Below the pieces are notes generated by a model that was given only the letters and a program-made list of their open reading frames with translations, was not told the origin of the DNA and ran no database searches. The translations under genes were made by a program, and so were the position numbers. A stretch of DNA of 64,000 bases from positions 186,001 through 250,000 of the forward strand of contig CAVQZA010000010.1 in NCBI GenBank assembly GCA_963718355.1, written 5' to 3'. The DNA is from CAVQZA01 sp963718355. GTDB taxonomy: Bacteria; Actinomycetota; Thermoleophilia; Gaiellales; Gaiellaceae. Shown here piece after piece: positions 43,077 through 51,365 of the stretch (its first letter is position 1; each line of letters begins with the position of its first letter).

Positions 43077-43808
43077 ATGGGGAAGCGGCTCTCGTCGCCG
43101 CGGTTCCGCCGACGTGTTTTCTGGGTCACGGCTGCCGGTCTCCTGGCGGGGGCGGTCGCCGGGGCTGTGATGCTGCTGCCGAGCAGCAAGCCGAAGCCCC
43201 AGGTCTTCACGAAGACGCCCCCGCAGGTGATCAAGGAGCCGCATCCCGTCAAGCTCGACAACAAGGGCCGGGCCGAGGTCGTCTTCGCCGCGTCGAGCTT
43301 CATCCAGACCGCCGTTCGCCGCCGCCATGTTGCCGCGTCCTGGGACATGACCGACCCGAGCCTCCGCTCCGGCTTCACCAAACGCCGTTGGGCGACCGGG
43401 AACATTCCCGTCGTCCCGTACCCGGCCGCGGGGATCCGGCAGCTTCAGTTCGACTGGACGTACCAGGATGACGTGGCGATGGACATCGTGCTGGTCCCGG
43501 TTCGCGGCAGTGCACTGCCGCTCAAGTCGTTCACGATCGAGCTGAAGCGCTCCGGTGCGAAGGCACAACGGCGCTGGCGCGTCTCGTCCTGGGCGCCGCA
43601 GGGTGTCTCCGAGTCGTCGATGATCGCCGACGCGACGAAGACCCAGGGTGCGATTCCGAGCGCAATCGGGCTCTCGACCAAGTGGCTCCTGCTGCCGCTC
43701 TTTCTGGTGCTCGGGACGATTGTGCTGCTGCCGCTCTACCTGGCTGTCCGCGAGCGCACGCGCGTGGCCCGCGCCGAGAAGGAACATCGCCGCGCGACCG
43801 GGAGCTAG
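43077..43808 (+). CDS. Membrane protein of unknown function (paralog 2)
   Basis: A 243-residue protein with an N-terminal membrane segment (VFWVTAAGLLAGAVAGAVMLL) and a second near the C-terminus (KWLLLPLFLVLGTIVLLPLYLAV), ending in a basic cytoplasmic tail. The domain between should face outwards and is paralogous to that of the preceding gene. An AGGAGG Shine-Dalgarno overlaps the upstream stop region, pointing to coupled expression. The pair lies between the two mutase subunit genes, but nothing in sequence ties them to B12 or acyl-CoA chemistry. Confidence 0.75.
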   Translation: MGKRLSSPRFRRRVFWVTAAGLLAGAVAGAVMLLPSSKPKPQVFTKTPPQVIKEPHPVKLDNKGRAEVVFAASSFIQTAVRRRHVAASWDMTDPSLRSGFTKRRWATGNIPVVPYPAAGIRQLQFDWTYQDDVAMDIVLVPVRGSALPLKSFTIELKRSGAKAQRRWRVSSWAPQGVSESSMIADATKTQGAIPSAIGLSTKWLLLPLFLVLGTIVLLPLYLAVRERTRVARAEKEHRRATGS

Positions 43809-43842
43809 ATGGCTGACGCCACACCGGCCCGCGTCTGGCTGG

Positions 43843-43938
43843 TGGTTCAGACACGGCGCAGGATCGTCCGGCTAGGCCTTGACCAGGCCCACCGGCCTGG
43901 CCTGCGGACTATCCGAACGCCCTGCTTGGTCTGAACCA
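43843..43938 (+). ncRNA. Nested stem-loop element, possible structured RNA or terminator
   Basis: Three nested pairings: TGGTTCAGAC (43843-43852) with GTCTGAACCA (43929-43938), perfect over 10 bp; GGATCGTCCG (43861-43870) with CGGACTATCC (43905-43914), 9 of 10; and CCAGGCC (43883-43889) with GGCCTGG (43894-43900) around a 4-base loop. There is no T-run after it. It lies between the stop of the second membrane protein and the small mutase subunit. Confidence 0.45.
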
Positions 43939-43972
43939 TCCCCAGACGCAAACGGGCATGGCGCCAACCATC

Positions 43973-43978
43973 TAGACT
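43973..43978 (+). promoter_or_regulatory. -10 element of a probable leaderless promoter, small mutase subunit
   Basis: TAGACT lies nine bases before the ATG at 43988 with no Shine-Dalgarno between them. Confidence 0.4.
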
Positions 43979-43987
43979 GGCCGCCGC

Positions 43988-44383
43988 ATGGCGCGCAAGA
44001 TCCGAGTCGTGATCGCGAAGCCCGGCCTCGACGGGCACGACCGCGGCGCCAAGATCATCGCGCGCGCCCTCCGCGACGCGGGCATGGAGGTGATCTACAC
44101 CGGGCTGCACCAGACCCCGGAGCAGATCGTCGAGACTGCGATTCAGGAGGACGCCGACGCTGTCGGGATCTCGATTCTCTCGGGCGCGCACATGACCCTC
44201 GTGCCGCGCATCCTCGACGGGCTCCGCGCGTCCGGGGTCGACGACGTGGTGGTCGTCGTCGGCGGGACGATCCCCGGCGACGATGCCGAGACGCTCAGGG
44301 CGCAGGGAGTTGCGCAAGTGTTCACGCCCGGCGCGCCGACCTCGGAGATCGTCGACTTCCTGCGCGCGGCGGTTCCGGTGTGA
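43988..44383 (+). CDS. B12-dependent acyl-CoA mutase, small cobalamin-binding subunit
   Basis: A 131-residue cobalamin-binding domain. The base-off/His-on signature is complete: DGHDRG (the DxHxxG motif whose histidine ligates cobalt), SILSGAH (SxL motif) and VVGGTIP (GG motif). It pairs with the catalytic subunit at 40844 to make the active heterodimer or heterotetramer. The PduO enzyme encoded at 10858 can supply its adenosylcobalamin. Its last bases overlap the next gene's GTG start by 4 bp, so it is translationally coupled to the enoyl-CoA hydratase. No G-protein chaperone (MeaB-like) is encoded in the window. Confidence 0.93.
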   Translation: MARKIRVVIAKPGLDGHDRGAKIIARALRDAGMEVIYTGLHQTPEQIVETAIQEDADAVGISILSGAHMTLVPRILDGLRASGVDDVVVVVGGTIPGDDAETLRAQGVAQVFTPGAPTSEIVDFLRAAVPV

Positions 44384-45153
44384 GCATCGTCGTCTCCGTC
44401 GAGGACGCCGTCGCGCTCGTCACGATCGACCGGCCCGAGGCGCTGAACGCGCTCGACGTGCCCACGCTGACGGAGCTTCGGGATCGCCTCGCCGAGCTCG
44501 CCGGCGACCCGGAGGTTCGTGCGGTCGTGCTCACGGGCGCGGGCGAGAAGGCGTTCGTCGCAGGCGCCGACATCAAGTACATGAGCGGCCTCGATGTCGA
44601 GCAGGCGAAGGCCTGGGGTGCACTCGGTCACGAGGCCGGGCGGCTGCTCGAGACCATGCCGAAGGCGACGATCGCCGCGATCAACGGCTTCGCGCTCGGC
44701 GGCGGCTGCGAGCTCGCGCTGGCCTGCGACATCCGCTACGCGTCGACCCGGGCCAAGCTCGGCCAGCCGGAGATCAATCTCGGGATCATCCCCGGCTGGG
44801 GCGGCACGCAGCGTCTCGCGCGCACGACGACGCTCGGGTTCGCGAAGGAGCTGATCTTCACCGGCCGGCTCGTCGACGCGGACGAGGCGCTCCGCCGCGG
44901 CCTGGTCGACGCCGTCGTCGAGCCCGACGAGCTGCTGGGCAAGGCGCTCGACACGGCGCGGCTGATCGCCTCGAAGAGCCCGCTCGCCGTCGCGGTTGCG
45001 AAGGAGGCCTGCAACCGCGCACTCCAGGGAGACCACGCCGCGAACCTTGCCAGCGAGGCCGACCGGTTCGGCGTCCTCTTTGCGAGCGAGGACGCGCGGG
45101 AGGGGCTGCTCGCATTCGTCGAGAAGCGCGAGCCGCGGTTCACCGGCCGGTAG
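44380..45153 (+). CDS. Enoyl-CoA hydratase/crotonase
   Basis: A 257-residue crotonase-fold enzyme of normal length. The oxyanion-hole elements are in FVAGADIKYM and ALGGGCELALACDI; the two catalytic glutamates of a true hydratase are both present at Glu111 and Glu131 (in GQPEINLGIIPGWGGTQRL). It should add water to a trans-2-enoyl-CoA (for example crotonyl-CoA), the step after acyl-CoA dehydrogenase. This fits a pathway from butyryl-CoA produced by the adjacent mutase. GTG start, overlapping the small mutase subunit's stop. Confidence 0.92.
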   Translation: MSIVVSVEDAVALVTIDRPEALNALDVPTLTELRDRLAELAGDPEVRAVVLTGAGEKAFVAGADIKYMSGLDVEQAKAWGALGHEAGRLLETMPKATIAAINGFALGGGCELALACDIRYASTRAKLGQPEINLGIIPGWGGTQRLARTTTLGFAKELIFTGRLVDADEALRRGLVDAVVEPDELLGKALDTARLIASKSPLAVAVAKEACNRALQGDHAANLASEADRFGVLFASEDAREGLLAFVEKREPRFTGR

Positions 45154-45183
45154 CGCCGTCGCCTCGTTAGAGTCCTGTCCGGG

Positions 45184-45957
45184 ATGAAGATCGCGGTCTG
45201 CGTCAAGCAAGTGCCCGAGGGCACGAAGCGGATCGACCCTGCCACGAAGCGGCTGGACCGCTCCGGCGAGGGCGCTCTGAACGGCTTCGACGCCAACGCG
45301 GTCGAGGAGGCGTTGCGGGTGAAGGAGGCCTCGGGCGACGGCGAGGTGGTGCTCGTCTCGCTCGGCCCCGTCTCGGCGCTCGACGCGATCCGCAAGGCGC
45401 TCGCGATGGGCGCGGACCGGTCCGTTCTCGTCTGCGACGACGGCGCCGTCGGCTCCGACCTCGTCGCCACCAGCTACGTGCTCGCCGCTGCGCTCGAGCG
45501 GGAAGGCGCCGACCTCGTTCTGTTCGGCCAGCAGGCCGCCGACTCCGACGGCGCCGTGCTCTGGGCCGCCGTCGCCGATCGCCTGCGCCGGCCGCTGATC
45601 TCGCAGCTCGCCGACCTCTCGATCGAGGGCGGCAGCGTGCACGGGAAGCGGCAGACCGAGTTCGGCTACGACGTGATCGAGGCGCCGCTGCCAGCTGTGG
45701 TCGCCGTCTCGGATGCGATCAACGAGCCGCGCTACCCGTCGCTGAAGGGGATCATGGGCGCGAAGAAGAAGCCGCAGGAGACGCTCACGCTCGCCGAGCT
45801 CGGCGTGGATGCCGCTCGCGCCGGCGAGGCCGGCTCGCGGACGACCGTCCTCGCGCTCGGCGCTCCGGCTCCGCGCGGCGACTCGCGCAAGCTCGAGGAC
45901 GACGGCAACGCGGCCGCCGAGATCGTCGCCTACCTCGAGGAGAAGCGTCTGCTGTGA
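45184..45957 (+). CDS. etfB: Electron transfer flavoprotein beta subunit
   Basis: A 257-residue EtfB. Recognisable are the start KIAVCVKQVPEG, the AMP/interaction stretch FDANAVEEALRVKE, the DGAVLWAAVADRL region after FGQQAADSD, and the C-terminal LKGIMGAKKKP. With EtfA it accepts electrons from acyl-CoA dehydrogenases such as the one encoded at 9725. A TAGAGT element lies ten bases before the ATG, hinting at a leaderless internal promoter. The stop overlaps the etfA start (GTGA). Confidence 0.95.
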   Translation: MKIAVCVKQVPEGTKRIDPATKRLDRSGEGALNGFDANAVEEALRVKEASGDGEVVLVSLGPVSALDAIRKALAMGADRSVLVCDDGAVGSDLVATSYVLAAALEREGADLVLFGQQAADSDGAVLWAAVADRLRRPLISQLADLSIEGGSVHGKRQTEFGYDVIEAPLPAVVAVSDAINEPRYPSLKGIMGAKKKPQETLTLAELGVDAARAGEAGSRTTVLALGAPAPRGDSRKLEDDGNAAAEIVAYLEEKRLL

Positions 45958-46913
45958 CGACGCTCGTCTACCTCGAGCATCACGGCGGCGAGCTCCTCAA
46001 GGGCGCACTCGGCGTGCTCGCCAAGGCGGCCTCGCTCGGAGAGGCGCACGGCGTCGTGCTCGGCTCCGGCGTTGCAGGTCTCGCGGCCGAGGCCGGCCGC
46101 TTCGGCGCGGCGAAGGTCTACGTCGTCGACGATCCTGCGCTGGAGTCGCCTCTGCCGCAGCCGCGCGTCGACGCGCTCGCGCAGATCGTGCGGGAGCACG
46201 GGATCGAGAACGTCCTCTTTGCGAACTCGGTGCTCGCCTCCGACATCGCCGCGGCGCTCGCCGCGCGGCTCGAGGCCGGGCTCAACTGGCAGCTGGCCGA
46301 TCTCGTCGCCGACGGCGATGGGCTCGTCGGCAAGCAGCCGGCGCTCGGCGACTCCGTGATCGTGGACGTCGGTTGGACGCAGGCGCCGCGGCTCGCGCTC
46401 TTTCGCACCGGCGCCTTCGATCCGGTCGAGACCGGCGGCCAGGCCGAGGTCGTGGCGGTGAGCATCTCCTTCGAGGACTTCTCGCTTGCGGCGCACCTGC
46501 TCGAGCATCTGCAGGAGGAGTCCACGGGCCCGTCGATCGAGGAGGCCGAGATCATCGTCGCGGGCGGGCGCGGCCTCGGCGGCCCTGAGAACTTCACCGT
46601 AGTCGAGGAGCTCGCTGCCGCCCTCGGCGGCGCCGTCGCCGCGACGCGCGCCGTCGTCGACGCCGGCTGGTACCCGTACTCGACGCAGGTCGGCCAGACC
46701 GGGAAGACCGTGACGCCGAAGCTCTACATCGCCTGCGGAATCTCCGGCGCGATCCAGCACAAGGTCGGGATGCAGGGCTCGGCGGTGATCATCGCGATCA
46801 ACAAGGACCCGAACGCGCCGATCTTCGAGTTCTCCGACCTCGGCATCGTCGGCGACCTCAATTCGGTCGTGCCGAAGCTGACCGAGCTCGTGAAGGCGCG
46901 CAAAGCGGGATGA
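45954..46913 (+). CDS. etfA: Electron transfer flavoprotein alpha subunit
   Basis: A 319-residue EtfA of usual size. The C-terminal FAD-binding domain is clear: VAGGRGLGGPENF, QVGQTGKTVTPKLYIACGISGAIQH, and the loop SAVIIAINKDPNAPIF. It carries the FAD that passes electrons from acyl-CoA dehydrogenases to ETF:quinone oxidoreductase, the next gene. GTG start overlapping etfB; stop overlapping the next gene (ATGA), so the three genes form a tight operon. Confidence 0.95.
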   Translation: MTTLVYLEHHGGELLKGALGVLAKAASLGEAHGVVLGSGVAGLAAEAGRFGAAKVYVVDDPALESPLPQPRVDALAQIVREHGIENVLFANSVLASDIAAALAARLEAGLNWQLADLVADGDGLVGKQPALGDSVIVDVGWTQAPRLALFRTGAFDPVETGGQAEVVAVSISFEDFSLAAHLLEHLQEESTGPSIEEAEIIVAGGRGLGGPENFTVVEELAAALGGAVAATRAVVDAGWYPYSTQVGQTGKTVTPKLYIACGISGAIQHKVGMQGSAVIIAINKDPNAPIFEFSDLGIVGDLNSVVPKLTELVKARKAG

Positions 46914-48610
46914 CGGTCCGGCCGCTCGACTACCCACCGCCGTTCGCCGCCGCGGAGGCGATCGCTTCGCCGAGCGATCCCGTCGACGAACGGATCGAAG
47001 TCGGGGTCGCAATCGTCGGTGCCGGCCCTGCCGGGCTCGCGTGCGCGATCCGCTTCGGGCAGCTGCTCGAGGAAGCGCCGGAACTGGCCGAGCGGCTCGG
47101 CGAGGTGCCGTTCGCGGTCCTCGAGAAGGGCAAGCAGCCCGGCTCACATCTTCTGTCCGGCGCGGTGATCAACCCGCGCGGCCTGCGGCGTCTGTTCCGC
47201 GACCGGCCGCAGGCCGAGGAGTTCCCGAGCTTCGGCGAGGTGCCCGGCGAGGCGGTCTACGTCCTCTCCAGCGGGAGCTCGGTCAGGATTCCGCCGCCGC
47301 CGACGATGCGCAACCACGGCAACGTGATCGTCTCGCTCTCGCAGCTGGGCCGCTGGCTCAGCGAGCAGGCCGAGGAAGTCGGTGCGACCGTCCTGCCCGA
47401 GACGGCGGCGACGAAGCTGCTCGTCGACCACGGCGCCGTCCGCGGTGTCCGCACCGGCGATCGCGGGCGCGGTCGCGAGGGCCAGGAGCTAGGCAACTTC
47501 GAGCCCGGGTCCGACATCGTTGCCAAGGTCACAGTGCTCGCCGAGGGGACGCAGGGGTACCTGACGGGCGCCGCCGTCGAGCAGTTCGGGCTCGAGGGCA
47601 GGAATCCGCAGGTCTACGCGCTCGGGGTCAAGGAGGTCTGGAAGGTCGCGAAGCCGCTCGACCGGATCATCCACACGATGGGCTGGCCGCTGCGCGCGGG
47701 CGCCCGCTACCGCGAGTTCGGCGGCTCGTGGATCTATCCGCTCGGCGAGGACATGGTCTCGATCGGCTTCGTGGTGGGCCTCGACTATCGCGACCTCGAG
47801 CTGTCGGCGCACGACCTTCTCCAGGAGTTGAAGACCCACAAGCTCGTGCGACGGATTCTCGACGGGGGCGAGCGGCTCGAGTGGGGCGCGAAGACGATTC
47901 CCGAGGGCGGCTTCTACTCGCTGCCGAAGCAGCTGCACGCGCCCGGGCTCCTGATCTGCGGCGACGGCGCCGGCATGGTCAACGTGCCCGCGCTGAAGGG
48001 CGTCCACTACGCGATCGAGTCGGGACGGCTTGCGGCCGAGGCCGCCTTCGCGGCGCTTCAGCCCGGCGAGACGCCGGCGCGGGTGGGCGCGCTCGCGAGC
48101 TACGACGAGGCGGTGCGCCAGAGCTTCATCTGGAAAGACCTCGAGGAGGTGCGCAACCAGCGCCAGGCGTTCGGGCGAGGCTTCGTCGTCGGCGGTGCGC
48201 TCGCCTCGGCGATGACGGTCACCAAGGGCCACTTCCCCGGAAAGGCGCGCGCGACCGAGCCCGACGCCGAGCAGCCGCTGCTCCGAAGCGGCCGGGCCGA
48301 GCGGTATCCCGCGCCGGATGGTCAGCTCACGTTCGACAAGCTTTCGTCGGTCTTCCTGTCCGGCAACAAGACGCGCGACGACCAGCCGAATCACATCCGC
48401 ATCGCTGAGCCGGTGCCGCGCGATGTCGCCGAGCTCTGGGTGCACATGTGCCCCGCGCAGGTCTACGAGCTCGGCGCCGATGCAGGCGACGGAAACGTGA
48501 CCGTGAAGGTTGCGCCGTCCAACTGCGTCCAGTGCGGCGCGATCACCGCGAAGGGCGGCCGCCTCACCCCGCCCGAGGGCGGATCCGGGCCCGAGTACCA
48601 GCGCACGTAG
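46910..48610 (+). CDS. Electron transfer flavoprotein:quinone oxidoreductase (FixC/ETF-QO type)
   Basis: A 566-residue membrane-associated flavoprotein. The FAD site starts near residue 28 (VAIVGAGPAGLACA), SHLLSGAVINPRG follows, and the late FAD motif is LLICGDGAGMVNVPALKG. The C-terminus carries the ferredoxin-like iron-sulfur region: Cys514 in MCPAQVYE, Cys539 and Cys542 in NCVQCGAI, then PPEGGSGPEY. The fourth cysteine of the usual NCxHCxxC pattern is Ile545 here, so the cluster is unusual or has another ligand. It should move electrons from reduced ETF into the quinone pool. It closes the mutase/ETF cluster. Confidence 0.92.
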   Translation: MTVRPLDYPPPFAAAEAIASPSDPVDERIEVGVAIVGAGPAGLACAIRFGQLLEEAPELAERLGEVPFAVLEKGKQPGSHLLSGAVINPRGLRRLFRDRPQAEEFPSFGEVPGEAVYVLSSGSSVRIPPPPTMRNHGNVIVSLSQLGRWLSEQAEEVGATVLPETAATKLLVDHGAVRGVRTGDRGRGREGQELGNFEPGSDIVAKVTVLAEGTQGYLTGAAVEQFGLEGRNPQVYALGVKEVWKVAKPLDRIIHTMGWPLRAGARYREFGGSWIYPLGEDMVSIGFVVGLDYRDLELSAHDLLQELKTHKLVRRILDGGERLEWGAKTIPEGGFYSLPKQLHAPGLLICGDGAGMVNVPALKGVHYAIESGRLAAEAAFAALQPGETPARVGALASYDEAVRQSFIWKDLEEVRNQRQAFGRGFVVGGALASAMTVTKGHFPGKARATEPDAEQPLLRSGRAERYPAPDGQLTFDKLSSVFLSGNKTRDDQPNHIRIAEPVPRDVAELWVHMCPAQVYELGADAGDGNVTVKVAPSNCVQCGAITAKGGRLTPPEGGSGPEYQRT

Positions 48611-48760
48611 GCGCGGCGCGAGTTCACAGTCTCGGCACTCTTCCGTGACAGTCCCATGCGCCCGCGCTCGATAGGGTCGAGCCATCGGGGCGGGAGGTGG
48701 GGGGTTCCCGGAGTCTGACGCGTCTATCTATAGGCCGCCTGGCCGGCTCGGCGCTACGGC

Positions 48761-48766
48761 TACGAT
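48761..48766 (+). promoter_or_regulatory. -10 element of a probable leaderless promoter, threonine ammonia-lyase
   Basis: TACGAT, six bases before the ATG at 48773, places the transcription start at the A of the start codon. Confidence 0.5.
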
Positions 48767-48772
48767 CAGCCG

Positions 48773-49738
48773 ATGGCCGGTCTCGTCACGCTCGACGACG
48801 TCTACCAGGCGCGCGAGCGGATCGCCGGGCGCCTGCACCGCACGCCGATGCTCGGCTCGCGCACGCTCTCCGACCACACGGGCGCCGACGTCGTCTTCAA
48901 AGCCGAGCTCTTCCAGCGCACCGGCGCGTTCAAGCCCCGTGGCGTCCTCAACAAGCTCGCCACGCTCACCGACGAGGAGAAGGCGCGCGGAGTCATCTCG
49001 ATCTCGGCCGGGAATCACGCACAGGCACTCGCCTTCGCGTCGGCGATCGAGGGGATCGACGCCCTCGTCGTGATGTGGCAGACCGCGAGCCCGATGAAGA
49101 TCGCCGCCGCACGGGCCTACGGCGCGACGGTCGACGACAGCCCGCTCGACATCCCTGCGGCCTTCGAGCACCTCGACCGCCTGGCAGAGGAGACCGGCCG
49201 CACGCTCGTGCATCCATATGACGATCCGTACGTGATGGCCGGCCAGGGCACGGTCGGCCTCGAGATCCTCGAGGACGTTCCCGACACGGACGTCATCCTC
49301 GTGCCGGTCGGCGGCGGCGGCCTCGTGTCGGGCATCGCGGCAGCGGTCAAGGGGATGAAGCCCGGCGCGCGTGTGATCGCCGTCGAGCCCGAGCTCTCAT
49401 GCGCGCTCGCCGAGAGTCTCAAGGCCGGTCACACGGTCACCGTCGAGCCGGCCTCGATCGCCGACGGGCTCAACGGGCCGTACGCGGGGCCGAATTGCGT
49501 CGAACTCTGCCTCGAGCTGGGTGTCGAGTCGGTGCTCGTCTCCGAAGACGAGCTGCGGGAGGGCTTCCGCTTCATGTACGGCCGGATGAAACTGGCCTGT
49601 GAAGTCGCCGGCGCCGCCACCGCGGCGGCGCTTCTCGCGGGCCGCGTCGAGCTCGAGCCGGGCACCACTGTCGCTGCAGTCGTCAGCGGTGGCAACGTGG
49701 CCCCCCAAACCGCCTCTGCTATCCTGGCCTCCGCATGA
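48773..49738 (+). CDS. Threonine ammonia-lyase (catabolic type, no ACT domain)
   Basis: A 321-residue PLP enzyme of the threonine/serine dehydratase family. The PLP lysine lies in FQRTGAFKPRG, the substrate loop is SAGNHAQALA, and the phosphate-binding glycine loop is VGGGGLVSG. It deaminates threonine to 2-oxobutanoate (or serine to pyruvate). It lacks the C-terminal regulatory domain of biosynthetic IlvA, so it is the short, TdcB-like form; serine racemase activity cannot be excluded. The product 2-oxobutanoate leads to propionyl-CoA. Its stop overlaps the rpmE start (ATGA). Confidence 0.88.
   Translation: MAGLVTLDDVYQARERIAGRLHRTPMLGSRTLSDHTGADVVFKAELFQRTGAFKPRGVLNKLATLTDEEKARGVISISAGNHAQALAFASAIEGIDALVVMWQTASPMKIAAARAYGATVDDSPLDIPAAFEHLDRLAEETGRTLVHPYDDPYVMAGQGTVGLEILEDVPDTDVILVPVGGGGLVSGIAAAVKGMKPGARVIAVEPELSCALAESLKAGHTVTVEPASIADGLNGPYAGPNCVELCLELGVESVLVSEDELREGFRFMYGRMKLACEVAGAATAAALLAGRVELEPGTTVAAVVSGGNVAPQTASAILASA
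49720..49725 (+). promoter_or_regulatory. -10 element inside the ammonia-lyase gene, for rpmE
   Basis: TATCCT lies nine bases before the rpmE ATG (49735). It could give rpmE a separate leaderless transcript besides read-through. Confidence 0.35.
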
Positions 49739-49953
49739 AGACCGACATTCATCCCGATTACGTCGCCTCCAGCGTGCACTGCGCGTGCGGAGCGTCGTTC
49801 GAGACCCGGTCGACCAAGCCGGAGATCCACGTCGAGGTCTGCTCGCAGTGCCACCCGTTCTACACCGGCAAGCAGAAGCTCGTCGACACCGGCGGCCGCG
49901 TCGAGCGCTTCCAGCGCCGCCTCGAGAAGGCCGGCGGCGAACGCCGCGGCTAG
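49735..49953 (+). CDS. rpmE: 50S ribosomal protein L31 (zinc-binding form)
   Basis: A 72-residue L31. It starts MKTDIHPDY and retains the four zinc cysteines: Cys16 and Cys18 (HCACG) and Cys36 and Cys39 (CSQC), followed by HPFYTGKQKLVDTGGRVERF. This is the C+ type; under zinc limitation many bacteria replace it with a cysteine-free paralog, none of which is in the window. The start overlaps the preceding stop. The next gene begins 8 bp after its stop. Confidence 0.95.
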   Translation: MKTDIHPDYVASSVHCACGASFETRSTKPEIHVEVCSQCHPFYTGKQKLVDTGGRVERFQRRLEKAGGERRG

Positions 49954-49961
49954 CTGGTTCC

Positions 49962-50897
49962 TTGTCTAGTCCCGTAGGAGGCCAGGCCGTCCTGGAGGGC
50001 GTGATGATGCGTGGTCCGAAGAACTGGGCCGTCGCCGTCCGCAAGCCCGACGGGCAGATCGCCAACGTGAGCCGCGTGCTCGAATCGACGATGGCGCGCC
50101 ACCGGCTGCTGCGCCTGCCGATCATCCGCGGGGTCGTCGCGCTCGGCGAGTCGCTCACGATCGGCTTTCGTGCCCTCGCGATCTCGGCGCACTACGCCGC
50201 AGCCGAGGAGCCGGAAGAGGGCGCCACGGAGGAGGAGATCGCCGCCGCGAGCGGCGAGCTTTCTCGTACGCAGCTCGTGATCGCCTTCGCAGTCGCGATC
50301 GGCTTTGCGCTCGCGCTCTTCAAGGTGACGCCCGTCGTGCTGACCGACCTGCTGCCGATCTCGAGCACGATCTGGTTCGTGGTCGTCGAGGGTGCGATCC
50401 GCGTCTCGATCTTCATCCTCTACCTGGTGCTGATCTCGATGCTCCCCGACCTGAAGCGCGTGTTCCAGTACCACGCCGCCGAGCACAAGGCGATCAACGC
50501 CTACGAAGCCGGCGACGATCTGACCCCGGAGCGCGTGCAGCGGTACAGCCTGATCCACCCGCGCTGCGGCACCGCGTTCCTGCTCTGGGTGATGGTGATC
50601 GCGATCTTCGTGTTCGCATTCGTCGGGCGCCCCGCCTGGTACTGGCTGATCGTCAGCCGCATCCTGCTCCTGCCCGTGATCGCCGGCCTCGCATACGAGC
50701 TGATCCGCTTCGCCGGCCGGCACTCGCACAACCGCGCGCTGCGGATCCTGCTCGCGCCCGGGCTCTGGCTCCAGCGGCTGACGACGCGCGAGCCGAGCCT
50801 CGACCAGCTCGAGGTCTCGATCCGCGCGCTGAAGGAGGTCCTCGAGACGGAGGGCCCGCTGACTCACGAAGAAGAACTGGTGGAGGTGATGGCGTAA
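49962..50897 (+). CDS. DUF1385 membrane protein
   Basis: A 311-residue polytopic protein of the DUF1385 family, often found next to rpmE and prfA in high-GC and Firmicute genomes. The N-terminal signature is PVGGQAVLEGVMMRGP, followed by WAVAVRKPDG. Several membrane helices follow, with the conserved QYHAAEHKAINAYEAG and HPRCGTAFLL motifs between them, whose His, Glu and Cys residues suggest a metal site. Function is unknown. TTG at 49962 is chosen because every later start would lose the conserved N-terminal motif. The stop TAA overlaps the next ATG (TAATG). Confidence 0.85.
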   Translation: MSSPVGGQAVLEGVMMRGPKNWAVAVRKPDGQIANVSRVLESTMARHRLLRLPIIRGVVALGESLTIGFRALAISAHYAAAEEPEEGATEEEIAAASGELSRTQLVIAFAVAIGFALALFKVTPVVLTDLLPISSTIWFVVVEGAIRVSIFILYLVLISMLPDLKRVFQYHAAEHKAINAYEAGDDLTPERVQRYSLIHPRCGTAFLLWVMVIAIFVFAFVGRPAWYWLIVSRILLLPVIAGLAYELIRFAGRHSHNRALRILLAPGLWLQRLTTREPSLDQLEVSIRALKEVLETEGPLTHEEELVEVMA

Positions 50898-51346
50898 TGC
50901 CCAGGATCGAGCGCACGGCCGATGTGTCGTGGGAGGGGAACGTCGCCCGGGGGACCGGCGCGATCAGTGCCCGCACAGGCGCGTTCACCGGCCTGCCGTA
51001 CTCGCTGCCGACCCGGATCGGCGCGGCCGAGGGGAAGACGAGCCCGGAGGAGCTGCTCGCAGCCGCCCACGCGGCGTGCTTCGCGATGAGCCTCGCCTCC
51101 GAGCTGACGGGCGCCGAGAATCCGCCCGAACGACTCGATGTGAGCTGCACGATCACGATGGACGAGGTCGAGGGGCAGGGCCACCAGATCGTCGCCTCGG
51201 CGATCGAAGCCGTTGCCAAGGCGCCGGGCCTCGATCCTGCGGCGTTCGACGGGCTCGTCGAGGCCGCCGATGCCGGCTGTCCGTTCAGTGCGCTGCTGCG
51301 GAACGCAGGCGTCGCCGGAACGGTCAACGCGACCCTCCAGCCCTAG
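50897..51346 (+). CDS. OsmC-family peroxiredoxin-like protein
   Basis: A 149-residue OsmC/Ohr-family protein. The two redox cysteines are visible: Cys61 in AAHAACFAMSL and Cys128 in DAGCPFSALL, and TSPEELLAAAH is a family hallmark. OsmC homodimers reduce organic hydroperoxides using these cysteines. The N-terminal ADVSWEGNVARGTG matches the OsmC rather than the Ohr subgroup. The start overlaps the DUF1385 stop. A TAGGCT element after it may be the prfA promoter. Confidence 0.9.
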   Translation: MPRIERTADVSWEGNVARGTGAISARTGAFTGLPYSLPTRIGAAEGKTSPEELLAAAHAACFAMSLASELTGAENPPERLDVSCTITMDEVEGQGHQIVASAIEAVAKAPGLDPAAFDGLVEAADAGCPFSALLRNAGVAGTVNATLQP

Positions 51347-51365
51347 AGCTAGGCTAGATCCCGGC

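Noticed and set aside
43809..43934. Small ORF of about 41 codons starting directly after the second membrane protein
   Set aside because: Its coding reading runs through the nested stem-loop, it has no ribosome site of its own, and the peptide is arginine-rich without features.
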